Shown: in pieces, positions 16,886 to 25,485 of the stretch | How positions within the stretch are numbered: position 1 is the first letter of the stretch | Layout of the letters: every line of letters begins with the position of its first letter | Assembly (NCBI RefSeq): GCF_000576555.1 | Contig: NZ_CP007145.1 | Coordinates: 558,001 to 622,000, forward strand | Source of the DNA: Hymenobacter swuensis DY53 | Lineage (GTDB): Bacteria; Bacteroidota; Bacteroidia; Cytophagales; Hymenobacteraceae | Length of the DNA: 64,000 nucleotides | Reading direction: 5' to 3' | The notes under the pieces: generated by a model | The model's database searches: none | Seen by the model: the letters and a program-made list of their open reading frames with translations, nothing else | What the model was told of the DNA's origin: nothing | Translations under genes and position numbers: made by a program

Positions 16886-17305
16886 ATGGCCACGAACCGC
16901 ACGTTTACGATGATTAAGCCCGATGCTACCCAGGACAACCACATTGGTGGTATCCTGAGCATGATTGAGGAAGGTGGCTTCCGCATCGTTGCCCTGAAAA
17001 AAGTGCAGCTGACTCCCGAGCGTGCCGGCCAGTTCTACGAAGTACACAAGGAGCGCCCCTTCTACCAGGACTTGGTGAAGTACATGTCGTCGGGCCCCAT
17101 CGTGGCCGCTATCCTCGAGAAGGATAACGCCGTAGCTGACTTCCGCACCCTGATTGGTGCTACCAACCCCGCCCAGGCCGCCGAAGGCACCATCCGGAAG
17201 AAGTACGCCAAGAGCATCGAAGCCAACGCCGTACACGGCTCCGATTCCGATGAAAACGCCAAAATCGAAGGTGACTTCTATTTCACCGCCGACGAGCAAT
17301 TCTAA
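16886..17305 (+). CDS. ndk: Nucleoside diphosphate kinase
   Basis: A 139-residue enzyme that transfers the gamma phosphate from ATP to nucleoside diphosphates through a phosphohistidine. H117 in NAVHGSDS is the catalytic residue; TFTMIKPDA at the N terminus and the RTLIGATNP segment are family hallmarks. The ATG at 16886 gives exactly the usual family length. Followed by a perfect terminator hairpin at 17381. Confidence 0.97.
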   Translation: MATNRTFTMIKPDATQDNHIGGILSMIEEGGFRIVALKKVQLTPERAGQFYEVHKERPFYQDLVKYMSSGPIVAAILEKDNAVADFRTLIGATNPAQAAEGTIRKKYAKSIEANAVHGSDSDENAKIEGDFYFTADEQF

Positions 17306-17380
17306 ATCATGGACTCAGGCGGATTAGTCGGATTTTATAGACGATTGAAAACCGCACTACCGTTTGATTTGTCATTAGAA

Positions 17381-17422
17381 GCAATAAAAAAGCCTCGCAT
17401 CAGTGCGAGGCTTTTTTATTGC
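17381..17422. terminator. Perfect bidirectional terminator between ndk and nupG
   Basis: Two 19-base complementary arms (left part GCAATAAAAAAGCCTCGCA) around a TCAG loop, with A/T runs on both ends. It can end both the ndk transcript and the converging permease transcript. Confidence 0.93.
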
Positions 17423-17491
17423 TTAAAGTTATGCTTGAATCCGAAAAACGGGTCGTCCACAAAATCCGGCCAATCCGTCTGAGTCCGTGAT

Positions 17492-18784
17492 TTAGACGGG
17501 CTCTGCGCTAAGCAGGGGCTCTATGTGCTCCGATTCGGTTACTTCCTGAGTGGTGTGCTTGTGCTTGAAGAGGAAGACGAACAGCACAGCAATAACCAGT
17601 GCATAGGCCGCAAACGTCAGCCAGATGCCGTGCCAGTCCTTGGTTACGCCATCGGCGGCGGTAAAGTACTGCTCGATGACGATACCGCTAACGGAACTGC
17701 CCAGCACGGCGCCAAAACCGTTGGTCATCATCATGAACAAGCCCTGGGCACTAGCGCGGATAGACGAGGCCGTCTGGGTTTCCACGAACAGCGAGCCAGA
17801 GATATTGAAGAAGTCGAAAGCCATGCCGTACACAATGCAGGACAGGACAATCAGCCAGATGCCGGGCTGGTCGGGAGTGCCGAAAGCCAGCAGGCCAAAA
17901 CGTAACACCCACGCAATCATACTGAACAGCATCACCTGCTTGATGCCAAAGCGGCGTAAAAAGAACGGAATAGCCAGAATGAACAGCGTTTCCGATACCT
18001 GCGAGATGGACATAATGATGGCCGGGTACTTCACGGCAAACGTGTCTTGGTAGGCTGGCACTTTGTCGAAATCGTGCAGGAAGGTGTCGCCGTAGGCGTT
18101 GGTAAGCTGTAGAGCGGCTCCCAGCAGCAGGGCAAACAGGAAGAAGGTGAGCATTTTGGTGTCGCGCAACAACGCAAACGACTTCAGGCCCAATACATCT
18201 ATTAGCGAGCGGCTGGGCGTGTCTTTAGCCGGAGGCGGGCAGGCGGGCAGCGTAAATGAATAGATGCCCAGCGCAAAAGCGGCGGCGGCGGCTACGTAAA
18301 ACTGGTTAGCCGATTTCTCGAAGCCCAATAAGCTCACCGTCCACATGGCCACAATGAAGCCGATGGTACCCCACACCCGAATGGGCGGGTAGTCCTTCAC
18401 TACATCCAGGCCCTGCCGCTTCAACACTGAGTACGATACGGCAATGCTGAGGGCCAGCGTGGGCATGTAGAAAATCATGTTCAGCAGAATCACCCAGAAG
18501 AAGGTGCCTGGGTCCGTCACTAGGGGAACCGTGCACAGCACCGCCCCACCTAGAATATGCAGGATACCGTAGAGTTTTTCGGCATTCACATACTTATCGG
18601 CAATAATCCCCATGATGGAAGGCATGAAGATGGAGGCAATGCCCATGGTGGAGAAGATGGCCCCGAACTGCGCGCCCGACCACTGTTTGGTCTGAAACCA
18701 GTACGCCCCGATGGTTATCAGCCACGAGCCCCAGATGAAAAACTGTAAAAAGCTCAGAATAGTGAGACGCAGCTTGGTACTCAT
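17492..18784 (-). CDS. nupG: Nucleoside:H+ symporter, NupG/XapB family
   Basis: A 430-residue MFS transporter with 12 hydrophobic segments. It closely follows the NupG pattern: ILSFLQFFIWGSWL at the N terminus, FMPSIMGIIADK, YPPIRVWGTIGFIVAMW, IIMSISQVSETLFIL and the late segment YGMAFDFFNISGSLFVE. It should import purine and pyrimidine nucleosides with protons across the inner membrane. The single-gene unit is bounded by terminators at 17381 and 18905. Together with Tdk and Ndk in this window it fits nucleoside salvage, though the genes are not in one operon. Confidence 0.92.
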   Translation of the reverse strand: MSTKLRLTILSFLQFFIWGSWLITIGAYWFQTKQWSGAQFGAIFSTMGIASIFMPSIMGIIADKYVNAEKLYGILHILGGAVLCTVPLVTDPGTFFWVILLNMIFYMPTLALSIAVSYSVLKRQGLDVVKDYPPIRVWGTIGFIVAMWTVSLLGFEKSANQFYVAAAAAFALGIYSFTLPACPPPAKDTPSRSLIDVLGLKSFALLRDTKMLTFFLFALLLGAALQLTNAYGDTFLHDFDKVPAYQDTFAVKYPAIIMSISQVSETLFILAIPFFLRRFGIKQVMLFSMIAWVLRFGLLAFGTPDQPGIWLIVLSCIVYGMAFDFFNISGSLFVETQTASSIRASAQGLFMMMTNGFGAVLGSSVSGIVIEQYFTAADGVTKDWHGIWLTFAAYALVIAVLFVFLFKHKHTTQEVTESEHIEPLLSAEPV

Positions 18785-18904
18785 GCAACTACTGGTGAGG
18801 AAAGTGGGGGGAACACAATTTGAATCCTAAAGATACAAGAATTCTCTGCGGTGAAAATTCGCCGCCGCCGCCGCCCCATCGGACCGGTCCGGGGTATAAA
18901 CCCC

Positions 18905-18940
18905 AAAAAAGCCCCTCCGGCCGGGGCCAGGGGGGCTTTT
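18905..18940 (-). terminator. Terminator downstream of sodA
   Basis: GC-rich stem with AAAAAAGCCCC on the left and GGGGGGCTTTT on the right. Read on the minus strand it ends in a T run just past the SOD stop codon. Confidence 0.8.
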
Positions 18941-18967
18941 CGCAAGTGCAATAGTATTACCTGAAGG

Positions 18968-19576
18968 TTACGCGGCGTCCGCGAAACGCTTGTTTACTTC
19001 GTCCCAGTTGATGAGGTTGAAGAAGGCGGCAATGTAATCGGGGCGACGGTTCTGATACTTGAGGTAGTAGGCGTGCTCCCACACGTCGAGGCCCAGTACC
19101 GGAGTACCTTTGCAGCCGGTGTCGGGCATGAGGGGATTATCCTGGTTAGGCGTGGAGCAGATTTGTACCGAGCCGTCGGCCTGCTTGCACAGCCACGCCC
19201 AGCCCGAGCCGAAACGGGTAGTAGCAGCCTTGGTGAATTCCTCCTTGAATTTCTCGTAGCTGCCGAATGCCTGGTTGATGGCTTCGCCGACAGCGCCGGT
19301 GGGGGTACCACCACCGTTGGGGCCCAGAATCTGCCAGAAAAAGGAGTGGTTCCAATGGCCACCGCCGTTGTTGCGTACGGCTGCCGGAGCCGAGGCAATG
19401 TTCTGCAGCAAATCTTCCAGACTCTTGCCTTCCAATTCAGTGCCGGCTACGGCGTTGTTGAGGTTAGTAACGTAGGCCTGATGGTGCTTGCCGTGGTGGA
19501 TTTCCATGGTTTGCGCATCAATGTGCGGCTCCAGGGCATCGTAGGCGTAGGGCAGTTGGGGCAGTTCGAAAGCCAT
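18968..19576 (-). CDS. sodA: Superoxide dismutase, Mn-type
   Basis: A 202-residue cytoplasmic enzyme that dismutates superoxide. Metal ligands are H27 (MEIHHGKHH), the second histidine in HWNHSFFW, and D and H in LDVWEHAYY. The NQD segment before the metal-binding aspartate and the [10 protein letters not shown] ending match Mn enzymes more than Fe enzymes, although cambialistic use cannot be excluded. No signal peptide, normal length. It appears monocistronic. Confidence 0.93.
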   Translation of the reverse strand: MAFELPQLPYAYDALEPHIDAQTMEIHHGKHHQAYVTNLNNAVAGTELEGKSLEDLLQNIASAPAAVRNNGGGHWNHSFFWQILGPNGGGTPTGAVGEAINQAFGSYEKFKEEFTKAATTRFGSGWAWLCKQADGSVQICSTPNQDNPLMPDTGCKGTPVLGLDVWEHAYYLKYQNRRPDYIAAFFNLINWDEVNKRFADAA

Positions 19577-19693
19577 CGTAAGGAGAGGTTAGTTGGGTGA
19601 AGGAAAGGTAAGCTGCTGTTGACCTTTGCAGGTACAGACTGACAGTAAAACCACCGGAACCCGCGTAGGGTTGCGGTGGCGGCCAAAAGTAGC

Positions 19694-20140
19694 CTATTTC
19701 CGCTTTTGGGCGAAGAACTCCCGCATCAGGCTTTCACTCTCCTGCGCCAGAATGCCGCTGACTACTTCGGCCCGGGGGTGCAGCAGTTGACCGTGGCGGC
19801 GGTACCCGAATTTCGGCTCGGCCGCACCGTACACCACCCGGCGCACCTGCGCCCAGGCCGTAGCCCCGGCGCACATCACGCAGGGCTCCACCGTCACGTA
19901 GAGGGTGCATTCCTGCAAATATTTGTTGCCGAGGTGGTTGGCCGCCGCCGTGAGGGCCAGCATTTCGGCGTGGGCCGTGACGTCCTGCAGCTTCTCAGTC
20001 TGGTTGTAAGCGCGGGCAATGATGCGTTTATTCAGCACTACCACGGCTCCAATCGGAATTTCCTCCTCCTCAAACGCATACCGCGCCTGCTTCAGCGCCT
20101 CCTGCATGTACTGCTCGTCGGAATACAGGGAAAGGGTCAT
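19694..20140 (-). CDS. tadA: tRNA adenosine(34) deaminase
   Basis: Zinc deaminase of 148 residues that converts the wobble adenosine of tRNA-Arg to inosine. The zinc and proton-shuttle residues are H57 and E59 (HAE), C87 and C90 (PCVMC). The N-terminal helix and GAVVVLNKRIIA strand are standard. A palindromic repeat and a small exported protein gene lie upstream. Confidence 0.93.
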   Translation of the reverse strand: MTLSLYSDEQYMQEALKQARYAFEEEEIPIGAVVVLNKRIIARAYNQTEKLQDVTAHAEMLALTAAANHLGNKYLQECTLYVTVEPCVMCAGATAWAQVRRVVYGAAEPKFGYRRHGQLLHPRAEVVSGILAQESESLMREFFAQKRK

Positions 20141-20167
20141 TTTTTAAGGTAAGGGTTGATGCGAAAA

Positions 20168-20292
20168 CGTCATTCAGAGCATGTGGCGCATCAAGCCAGT
20201 GTCGGAGCGAAGTCGAGGAATCTCGTATGCTGAAGTTGTAGAAACTATTCATGCATCAGCACGCGAGATTCCTCGGCAAGCTCGGAATGACG
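20168..20292. repeat. Dispersed palindromic repeat, copy 2
   Basis: 125-base inverted repeat between tadA and the exported protein gene. The right arm CACGCGAGATTCCTCGGC and end GCTCGGAATGACG represent the family consensus; the left arm is interrupted by a CATGTGGCGCATCAAGCC insertion also seen in copy 5 (39031). Confidence 0.85.
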
Positions 20293-20294
20293 TT

Positions 20295-20861
20295 CTACTT
20301 CATCATAATGCTGCTCATCACGGCTTGGGCGGTGGGTTGCCACTGGGCCTGCTCGTCGGCGGGGGCCGTGAAGGTGAATACGTAAAGCTGGTCGCCCTCA
20401 ATGGCGTATTGCACGAACTGGTACTTGCGCACCGGGGCCAGGTTGCTGCCCCGGCGGTTATCCACCACCGACGACACGAATTCCAGCACCACGAAGTCGC
20501 GCTTATTTACCGTCCGGATATCTTCCTGCAGGAACTGCACCTTGCCGTACATATTCTGAATGCTGGCCTTGTAGATTTTCAGCAGCAGGGCGTAATCCCG
20601 GTTGCTGAAGGTGCTGGGCTTCTGCTGCACGCTCAGATCGGTGCGGCCGCTGGGGTTGGTGAACACGGCCAGCGGCTTGCGGGGCGAGGGAAACTTGGCC
20701 GCAATACCGTCATCGGGAAGGGCCGCGAAGCCTTCGGGCACCCCGATGGTGATGTTCTTGCCAATGGCGGTTTTCTTCAGCTTAGGGCCAGCAAAGGCGG
20801 CCAGCAGCAACACGGCCAGCACCAGCGGCAGCAGTCGGCCAAAACGAGCGAGAGTTTTCAT
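20295..20861 (-). CDS. Exported protein, PsbP/DcrB-like, function unknown
   Basis: A 188-residue protein with an N-terminal signal (basic MKTLARFGR, then a hydrophobic run ending AAFAGP). The mature part looks like a small beta-rich domain with a PEGF segment, FTNPSGRTDLSV and YVFTFTAPADEQAQW, a pattern resembling PsbP-like/DUF1795 lipoproteins; this is a weak resemblance. The ATG at 20861 begins the signal peptide; the longer open frame upstream has no such logic. Its stop lies only three bases from the palindromic repeat. Confidence 0.7.
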   Translation of the reverse strand: MKTLARFGRLLPLVLAVLLLAAFAGPKLKKTAIGKNITIGVPEGFAALPDDGIAAKFPSPRKPLAVFTNPSGRTDLSVQQKPSTFSNRDYALLLKIYKASIQNMYGKVQFLQEDIRTVNKRDFVVLEFVSSVVDNRRGSNLAPVRKYQFVQYAIEGDQLYVFTFTAPADEQAQWQPTAQAVMSSIMMK

Positions 20862-20952
20862 AACAGCGGCAAGGTAAGGTGCGGCCCGCAACCGGGGCCG
20901 ACAGGGAAAATGCAAAGCTCCGAAGCCGTAACGACTCCGGAGCCTTATATGT

Positions 20953-21030
20953 ATCATTCTGAACGAAGTGAGAAATCAGAATTTGCGTCTTGTTGATAAA
21001 CCTAGATTCCTCTCTTCGTTCGGAATGACA
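20953..21030. repeat. Dispersed palindromic repeat, copy 3 (degenerate)
   Basis: 78-base inverted repeat with left start ATCATTCTGAACGAAG and right end CTTCGTTCGGAATGACA. It lies between two minus-strand genes and ends two bases from the stop codon of the next one. Confidence 0.75.
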
Positions 21031-21032
21031 AC

Positions 21033-21485
21033 TTAGCGGCGTTTTTTTGTGGTAGCTACCGTTGGGTATTTGATACTTACCTTCTTCCAGTACACGTAGT
21101 TGCCGGTTTTCGCCTCAATCAAATACGTGCCAGCCGGAATGCGGCCCAGGTCCACGGGCGCGCCGGTGTTGTTCTGCGGGTCAAGCTCCATCGTGTAAAT
21201 GGGCTGCTTCTTGTAGTTGGTCATCACCAGCGTGCCGGGCTTGGTAAACTGCTGGGTGAAGCTGAGCATGATGCTCTGGCCGCCCGAGGCCGGGAATACA
21301 TCAATACCCGACAGCGTTTCCACCCGCTTGATGGGACCGTTCAGCGTCACCGGCTCTACATCCGACTTGGTTTTGATTTCGGTGCCATTAGCTGCCTTGG
21401 TTTTGGTCTTGACCTTGGTCTGCGCCTGCGCGGCCGAGAAGGAGAGGAGCATGGCAGCTAGTGCGAGCAGTACGGGGCGTTTCAT
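21033..21485 (-). CDS. Small exported protein, function unknown
   Basis: A 150-residue protein with signal peptide MKRPVLLALAAMLLSFSAAQAQ. The mature part begins with a Thr/Lys-rich stretch (TKVKTKTKAANGTEIKTK) and ends with a beta-sheet segment YLIEAKTGNYVYWKKVSIKY, which resembles, but does not clearly match, the last strands of a T9SS sorting tail. I cannot assign a function. ATG 21485 is chosen for the signal peptide. Confidence 0.7.
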   Translation of the reverse strand: MKRPVLLALAAMLLSFSAAQAQTKVKTKTKAANGTEIKTKSDVEPVTLNGPIKRVETLSGIDVFPASGGQSIMLSFTQQFTKPGTLVMTNYKKQPIYTMELDPQNNTGAPVDLGRIPAGTYLIEAKTGNYVYWKKVSIKYPTVATTKKRR

Positions 21486-21690
21486 ATCGGAGGGTAAGAA
21501 GAGGTTGTGGCGAAGGATTACTGGTTCGGGAAAGGCTGTTTGCATACTCCGTACCAATTTTTGCGCAAGCTTACGCAAAACCTCGCCAAGCTGCCGAAAA
21601 CGCCTTTTTACGGCCTGTCAAAAGCCCGCCAGACAGGAGGAAAGCCCGGAAAATTTCCCTCCCTACTTATTTTTCCTGCCTACCTTCGCT

Positions 21691-21799
21691 GTAGGTAGTA
21701 GTGAGTATCGGGTACTAAGTACTGAGTCTGCAAAACACCCGAGGACTTCCGCCAGCATCTGTCAGTCGCTCAGTACTACCTACTCAATACTCAATACCA
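21691..21799. repeat. Word-type hairpin in front of aspS (AGTACT/GAGTA words)
   Basis: Left arm is built of GTAGTAGTGAGTAT and TACTAAGTACTGAGT words, right arm of CTCAGTACTACCTACTC and AATACTCAATACC. The arms are complementary but each is also an imperfect tandem repeat. It would lie in the aspS leader if the TACCTTCG at 21681 is the -7 element. Confidence 0.65.
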
Positions 21800-21805
21800 G
21801 ACAAC

Positions 21806-23572
21806 ATGCTCCGGACGCACACCTGCGGCGAACTTCGCCCCGAACACATTGGCCAAACCGTCACGCTCTGCGGCTGGGTGCAGCGCACCCGCGACAAAGG
21901 CGGCATTCTGTGGGTGGATCTGCGCGACCGGTACGGCCTCACCCAGCTGGCCTTGGAAGAAGGCGTGGAAACCGCCGAAGTGCGCGAGCAGGCCCGCCAG
22001 TTGGGCCGTGAGTTTGTGCTCTCGGTGACCGGCCAAGTGGCCGAGCGCCATTCCAAAAACGATAAAATGCCCACCGGTGGCATCGAAATCCGGGTGGAGA
22101 GCATCGAGGTGCTGAACCCCGCCAAGCTGCCGCCCTTCCTGATTGAGGACGACACCGATGGCGGCGACGACCTGCGGATGAAGTACCGCTACCTCGATTT
22201 GCGCCGCGCCCCCGTTCGCCAGAACCTGATGCTGCGTCACCGCGTGGCCCAGGCCACCCGCCGCTACCTCGACGGCCAGGAGTTCATTGAAGTGGAAACC
22301 CCGGTGCTCATCAAAAGCACGCCCGAAGGTGCCCGCGACTTCGTGGTGCCGTCCCGCATGAACCCCGGCGAGTTCTACGCCCTGCCCCAGAGCCCCCAGA
22401 CGTTCAAGCAGCTGCTGATGGTATCGGGCTTTGACCGGTACTTCCAGATTGTGAAGTGCTTCCGCGACGAAGACCTGCGCGCCGACCGCCAGCCCGAATT
22501 CACGCAGATTGACTGCGAAATGTCGTTTGTGGAGCAGGAGGACATCCTCAATACCTTCGAAGGGCTGGTGCAGTACCTGTTCCGCGAGGTGAAGAACCTG
22601 GAAATCGGTGAGCTGCCCCGCATGACCTACGCCGATGCGATGCGCTATTACGGCAACGATAAGCCCGACACGCGCTTCGAAATGCGTTTCGTGGAGTTGA
22701 ATGAGGTGGCCAAGGGCCACGGCTTCCCGGTGTTTGAGGCCGCCGGGCTGGTGGTGGGCATCTGCGCCACGGGTGCGGCCAGCTACACCCGCAAGCAGCT
22801 CGACGAGCTGACCGAGTACGTGAAGCGCCCCCAGATTGGCGCGACTGGCTTGGTTTACGCCCGGGTGGAAACTGATGGCTCGGTGAAGTCGTCGGTAGAC
22901 AAGTTTTACTCGCAGGAGGCGCTGCAGCAGTGGAAGACGGCCTTCAACGCCCAGCCCGGCGACCTGCTGCTGATTCTGGCCGGCGAGCCGAACAAGACCC
23001 GCAAGGCCCTCTCGGAGCTGCGCCTGGAAATGGGCCAGCGTCTCGGCCTGCGCGACAAAGACACCTTCTCGGCGCTGTGGGTGGTCGATTTTCCCCTGCT
23101 CGAGTATATCGAGGAGGAAGGCCGCTACTTCGCCATGCACCACCCCTTCACTTCGCCTAAGCCCGAGGATGTGGCTTTGCTCGACAACCCCGAGACCATC
23201 GGCGAAGTGCGCGCCAACGCCTACGATATGGTGATTAACGGCGTAGAAGTGGGCGGCGGCTCCATCCGCATTCACGACCGCGCGGTGCAGGCCCGCATGT
23301 TCTCCCTGCTCGGTTTCTCCGATGAGGAAGCCAAAGCCCAGTTTGGCTTCCTGCTCGACGCCTTCGAGTACGGCGCACCCCCGCACGGCGGCATTGCCTT
23401 CGGCTTCGACCGTCTCTGCAGCCTCTTCGGTGGCGCCGACTCCATCCGCGACTTCATCGCCTTCCCCAAAAACAACTCCGGCCGCGACGTCATGATTGAC
23501 TCACCTTCGCAGATTTCGGGCGCTCAGCTCAAGGAGCTGAGCATTAAGACGGACGTGGTAGCGGGCAAGTAG
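21806..23572 (+). CDS. aspS: Aspartate-tRNA ligase
   Basis: Class II aminoacyl-tRNA synthetase of 588 residues, charging tRNA-Asp in the cytoplasm. The N-terminal OB-fold anticodon domain is followed by the catalytic core with motif 2 [18 protein letters not shown] and motif 3 GIAFGFDRL; the bacterial GAD insertion lies between them. Length is normal for the bacterial type. ATG 21806 is six bases after the word hairpin. Confidence 0.97.
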   Translation: MLRTHTCGELRPEHIGQTVTLCGWVQRTRDKGGILWVDLRDRYGLTQLALEEGVETAEVREQARQLGREFVLSVTGQVAERHSKNDKMPTGGIEIRVESIEVLNPAKLPPFLIEDDTDGGDDLRMKYRYLDLRRAPVRQNLMLRHRVAQATRRYLDGQEFIEVETPVLIKSTPEGARDFVVPSRMNPGEFYALPQSPQTFKQLLMVSGFDRYFQIVKCFRDEDLRADRQPEFTQIDCEMSFVEQEDILNTFEGLVQYLFREVKNLEIGELPRMTYADAMRYYGNDKPDTRFEMRFVELNEVAKGHGFPVFEAAGLVVGICATGAASYTRKQLDELTEYVKRPQIGATGLVYARVETDGSVKSSVDKFYSQEALQQWKTAFNAQPGDLLLILAGEPNKTRKALSELRLEMGQRLGLRDKDTFSALWVVDFPLLEYIEEEGRYFAMHHPFTSPKPEDVALLDNPETIGEVRANAYDMVINGVEVGGGSIRIHDRAVQARMFSLLGFSDEEAKAQFGFLLDAFEYGAPPHGGIAFGFDRLCSLFGGADSIRDFIAFPKNNSGRDVMIDSPSQISGAQLKELSIKTDVVAGK

Positions 23573-23575
23573 TCA

Positions 23576-24031
23576 ATGAGCCCAAATCCAAGGAAAGGAA
23601 AAGTTCAGACCTTCGAGCATGAAATCTACTACTCGCAGAGTAGTGTCGTAGCCGATGGCTTTTGGGCTATGCTTTTACTTGGAGTAGCCACCTGGATAGC
23701 AGTGCTAGGTAATTACTGGGGTACTTTGTTTTTGAGTGGTGCGGCGTTGTTCATTGTAATTCGTGCGGTAAGACGGGCACGGGTCACTGGGCCGGCCCTA
23801 AAGTTTGGCCGTGCAGGAATATGGACTGACAAACTAGGGTTGAAAACCTGGCACCAAGTTGTGGCAGTAATGCAAGTGCAGACGACCTTCCGAGGCAGTA
23901 CTTCACTTTATCTATGCATTCTACAAAGCGGCAGTAGTACCCAATTAGAGTTGCAGAGTCTTCCGATTAATGATCTGGCCGTAGATGTCCAAGCATTGCA
24001 AGTGTGGTTAAAGCAATACACTGTCGGGTAA
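23576..24031 (+). CDS. Small membrane protein with two TM segments, function unknown
   Basis: A 151-residue protein that begins three bases after the aspS stop. A polar N terminus (residues 1-25) is followed by two adjacent hydrophobic segments (about 28-62) and a soluble domain in which GPALKFGRAGIWTD and LKTWHQVVAV recall the PH-like STM3941 pattern; the protein encoded at 39605-40126 has the same layout. Base composition is visibly more AT-rich than aspS, suggesting later acquisition. It ends before a hairpin whose core recurs at 40142. Confidence 0.65.
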   Translation: MSPNPRKGKVQTFEHEIYYSQSSVVADGFWAMLLLGVATWIAVLGNYWGTLFLSGAALFIVIRAVRRARVTGPALKFGRAGIWTDKLGLKTWHQVVAVMQVQTTFRGSTSLYLCILQSGSSTQLELQSLPINDLAVDVQALQVWLKQYTVG

Positions 24032-24051
24032 TCTTGCTAACACTTGCTTGT

Positions 24052-24097
24052 ATAACAAAAAGCGGCGTCTGATGCATCAGGCGCCGCTTTTTGTTAT
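24052..24097. terminator. Bidirectional terminator with CTGATGCATCAG core
   Basis: Inverted repeat with outer ATAACAAAAAGCGGCG / CGCCGCTTTTTGTTAT arms and a palindromic inner CTGATGCATCAG. It separates the 151-residue membrane protein gene from the converging dioxygenase gene. Nearly the same inner sequence occurs in the hairpin at 40142-40175. Confidence 0.9.
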
Positions 24098-24112
24098 GGG
24101 ATATGAGGTTAT

Positions 24113-25147
24113 CTACCGCCACGCCGTATTCTCCTTGAACTCCACGGGGTGCATATTCAGGTACTGCACGATGCGCGGATAGGTGCCGCGGTTGGGGCTG
24201 CTGCCGTGGGGCAGAAAGTGGTGCCAGATAACAAAATCCCCGGCTTCGGCGGCAATGGGTACGGCCTGCGCCTCCAGATTCACGCGTCGTGGGTCGGTGC
24301 CGGGGGGCAGGCTGGCTAGCCAGGTTTCCAGCGTACGGTGAAATCCGGGTACGCAGCAGAACGCGCCCTGCTCGGCAGGCGTATCGCAGAGGTAGAGCAG
24401 GCCCTGGGTTCCGAAGCGGAAAGGGGGCTCCAGGCTCATGTCCCAGTGCAGGTGCGGGCCCTGGAAAGGCAACGCGGCCGTTTCGGGCGGGTTGAAGCTG
24501 GTGCGGTCAGTAGTTCTCCACAGGTCGGTAGTTTGCCAGAGCTGGGCAAAGGCTTTATGAATGCGCTTCGACTGCCGGTTGGCCTGCAGAGTAGGGTGGT
24601 GATAGAAATCCATCATAATGCCTTTGCCAATAGGCTTCTGGTACCAGCTGGCCGGCTCGTGTGGGTCCATACCCAGAGCCTCCCATACGGCCAGCTCCGT
24701 TTCGCGTGCCTGTTCCCGGGGAATGGCTCCGCGTATTATTACGTAGCCGTTTTCTGCCCAGAAAGTCAGATCCTCCGCGCTGAGTACGTTTGGCTCTCGT
24801 TCAAGATCCTGCAAACTCTGCACTACGGCCGCCGGATAAGGTTGGTCAGAGAACAGACTGTTAAGCCGGTCAACCTGCAGCGGATCAAGCTGGCCGTGGT
24901 GCTTGGCCAGAATCCAGTGTTCAAACTCCGAAAAGCTGGGGGCCTGCTGCCCTACGTATTGTATCGTTTCTTCGAGCGGCAACCCCAGTCCGTTCAACAG
25001 TAAATTGTCGAAGCGCCAGTCCTGTTCGGTTGACTCCGTGAACACGCCATTTCGCTTGGCTAGTAGTCGAGCCCAGAACCGCTTTAGGTAGTGTACGCCA
25101 AGCTCGCCCGTTTCCTCAATTCCGACCGGTTTTTGTGGTGAAGTCAT
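24113..25147 (-). CDS. Phytanoyl-CoA dioxygenase (PhyH) family protein
   Basis: A 344-residue Fe(II)/2-oxoglutarate oxygenase. The iron-binding H-x-D is H234/D236 (PHLHWDMS), the distal histidine is H314 (LPHGSSPNRG) and the 2-oxoglutarate-binding arginine is R325. The N-terminal ~120 residues are an extra helical region. Substrate is unknown; PhyH homologues hydroxylate diverse small molecules. The chosen ATG at 25147 removes an N-terminal extension of low-quality sequence. Divergent from the histidine kinase gene at 25486. Confidence 0.85.
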   Translation of the reverse strand: MTSPQKPVGIEETGELGVHYLKRFWARLLAKRNGVFTESTEQDWRFDNLLLNGLGLPLEETIQYVGQQAPSFSEFEHWILAKHHGQLDPLQVDRLNSLFSDQPYPAAVVQSLQDLEREPNVLSAEDLTFWAENGYVIIRGAIPREQARETELAVWEALGMDPHEPASWYQKPIGKGIMMDFYHHPTLQANRQSKRIHKAFAQLWQTTDLWRTTDRTSFNPPETAALPFQGPHLHWDMSLEPPFRFGTQGLLYLCDTPAEQGAFCCVPGFHRTLETWLASLPPGTDPRRVNLEAQAVPIAAEAGDFVIWHHFLPHGSSPNRGTYPRIVQYLNMHPVEFKENTAWR

Positions 25148-25485
25148 TACGCTTAGGTAATCAGTAAACCGTTCGATTAATGGGAATAAGCCCGTTGTGG
25201 CAAGGTAAATAAAAGGTCCCCAATGTAGCACCCACAGGGCGCTTACCTGTGCAGCCGGGTGCGGAACTGCAAAAAGCAACGGTGCAACGATACTGCTCTG
25301 CCGCTTGGTTTAAGACTACAGTAGTTTTGTGAACCATGGACCAATGTGGCACTGACGAACAGGCGATGCTGAGGCAGGTTGGGAGATGCGGGTACTGGCT
25401 GATAAATAAGCAATTGCAGGTTATCCTACTTTCTGCCTAGCTTACATCCATAGCCTGAACCCGCTACTCCTGGAATGCTTCTGCC
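25148..25485. other. Divergent intergenic region, dioxygenase and histidine kinase
   Basis: 338 bases without a gene. It contains a TAnnTTTG match (25322-25329) facing the kinase gene. I see no repeat, hairpin or second clear promoter. Confidence 0.45.
25322..25329 (+). promoter_or_regulatory. Putative -7 element for the histidine kinase gene
   Basis: TAGTTTTG agrees with TAnnTTTG. The nearest upstream TTG (25305) is only 14 bases away, shorter than the usual 19, so the match is tentative. The leader would be about 150 bases. Confidence 0.35.

Noticed and set aside
21791..23386. Long minus-strand open frame (531 codons) opposite aspS
   Set aside because: It is the antisense shadow of aspS produced by GC-rich codon use. 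The translation has no family likeness and aspS is certain.
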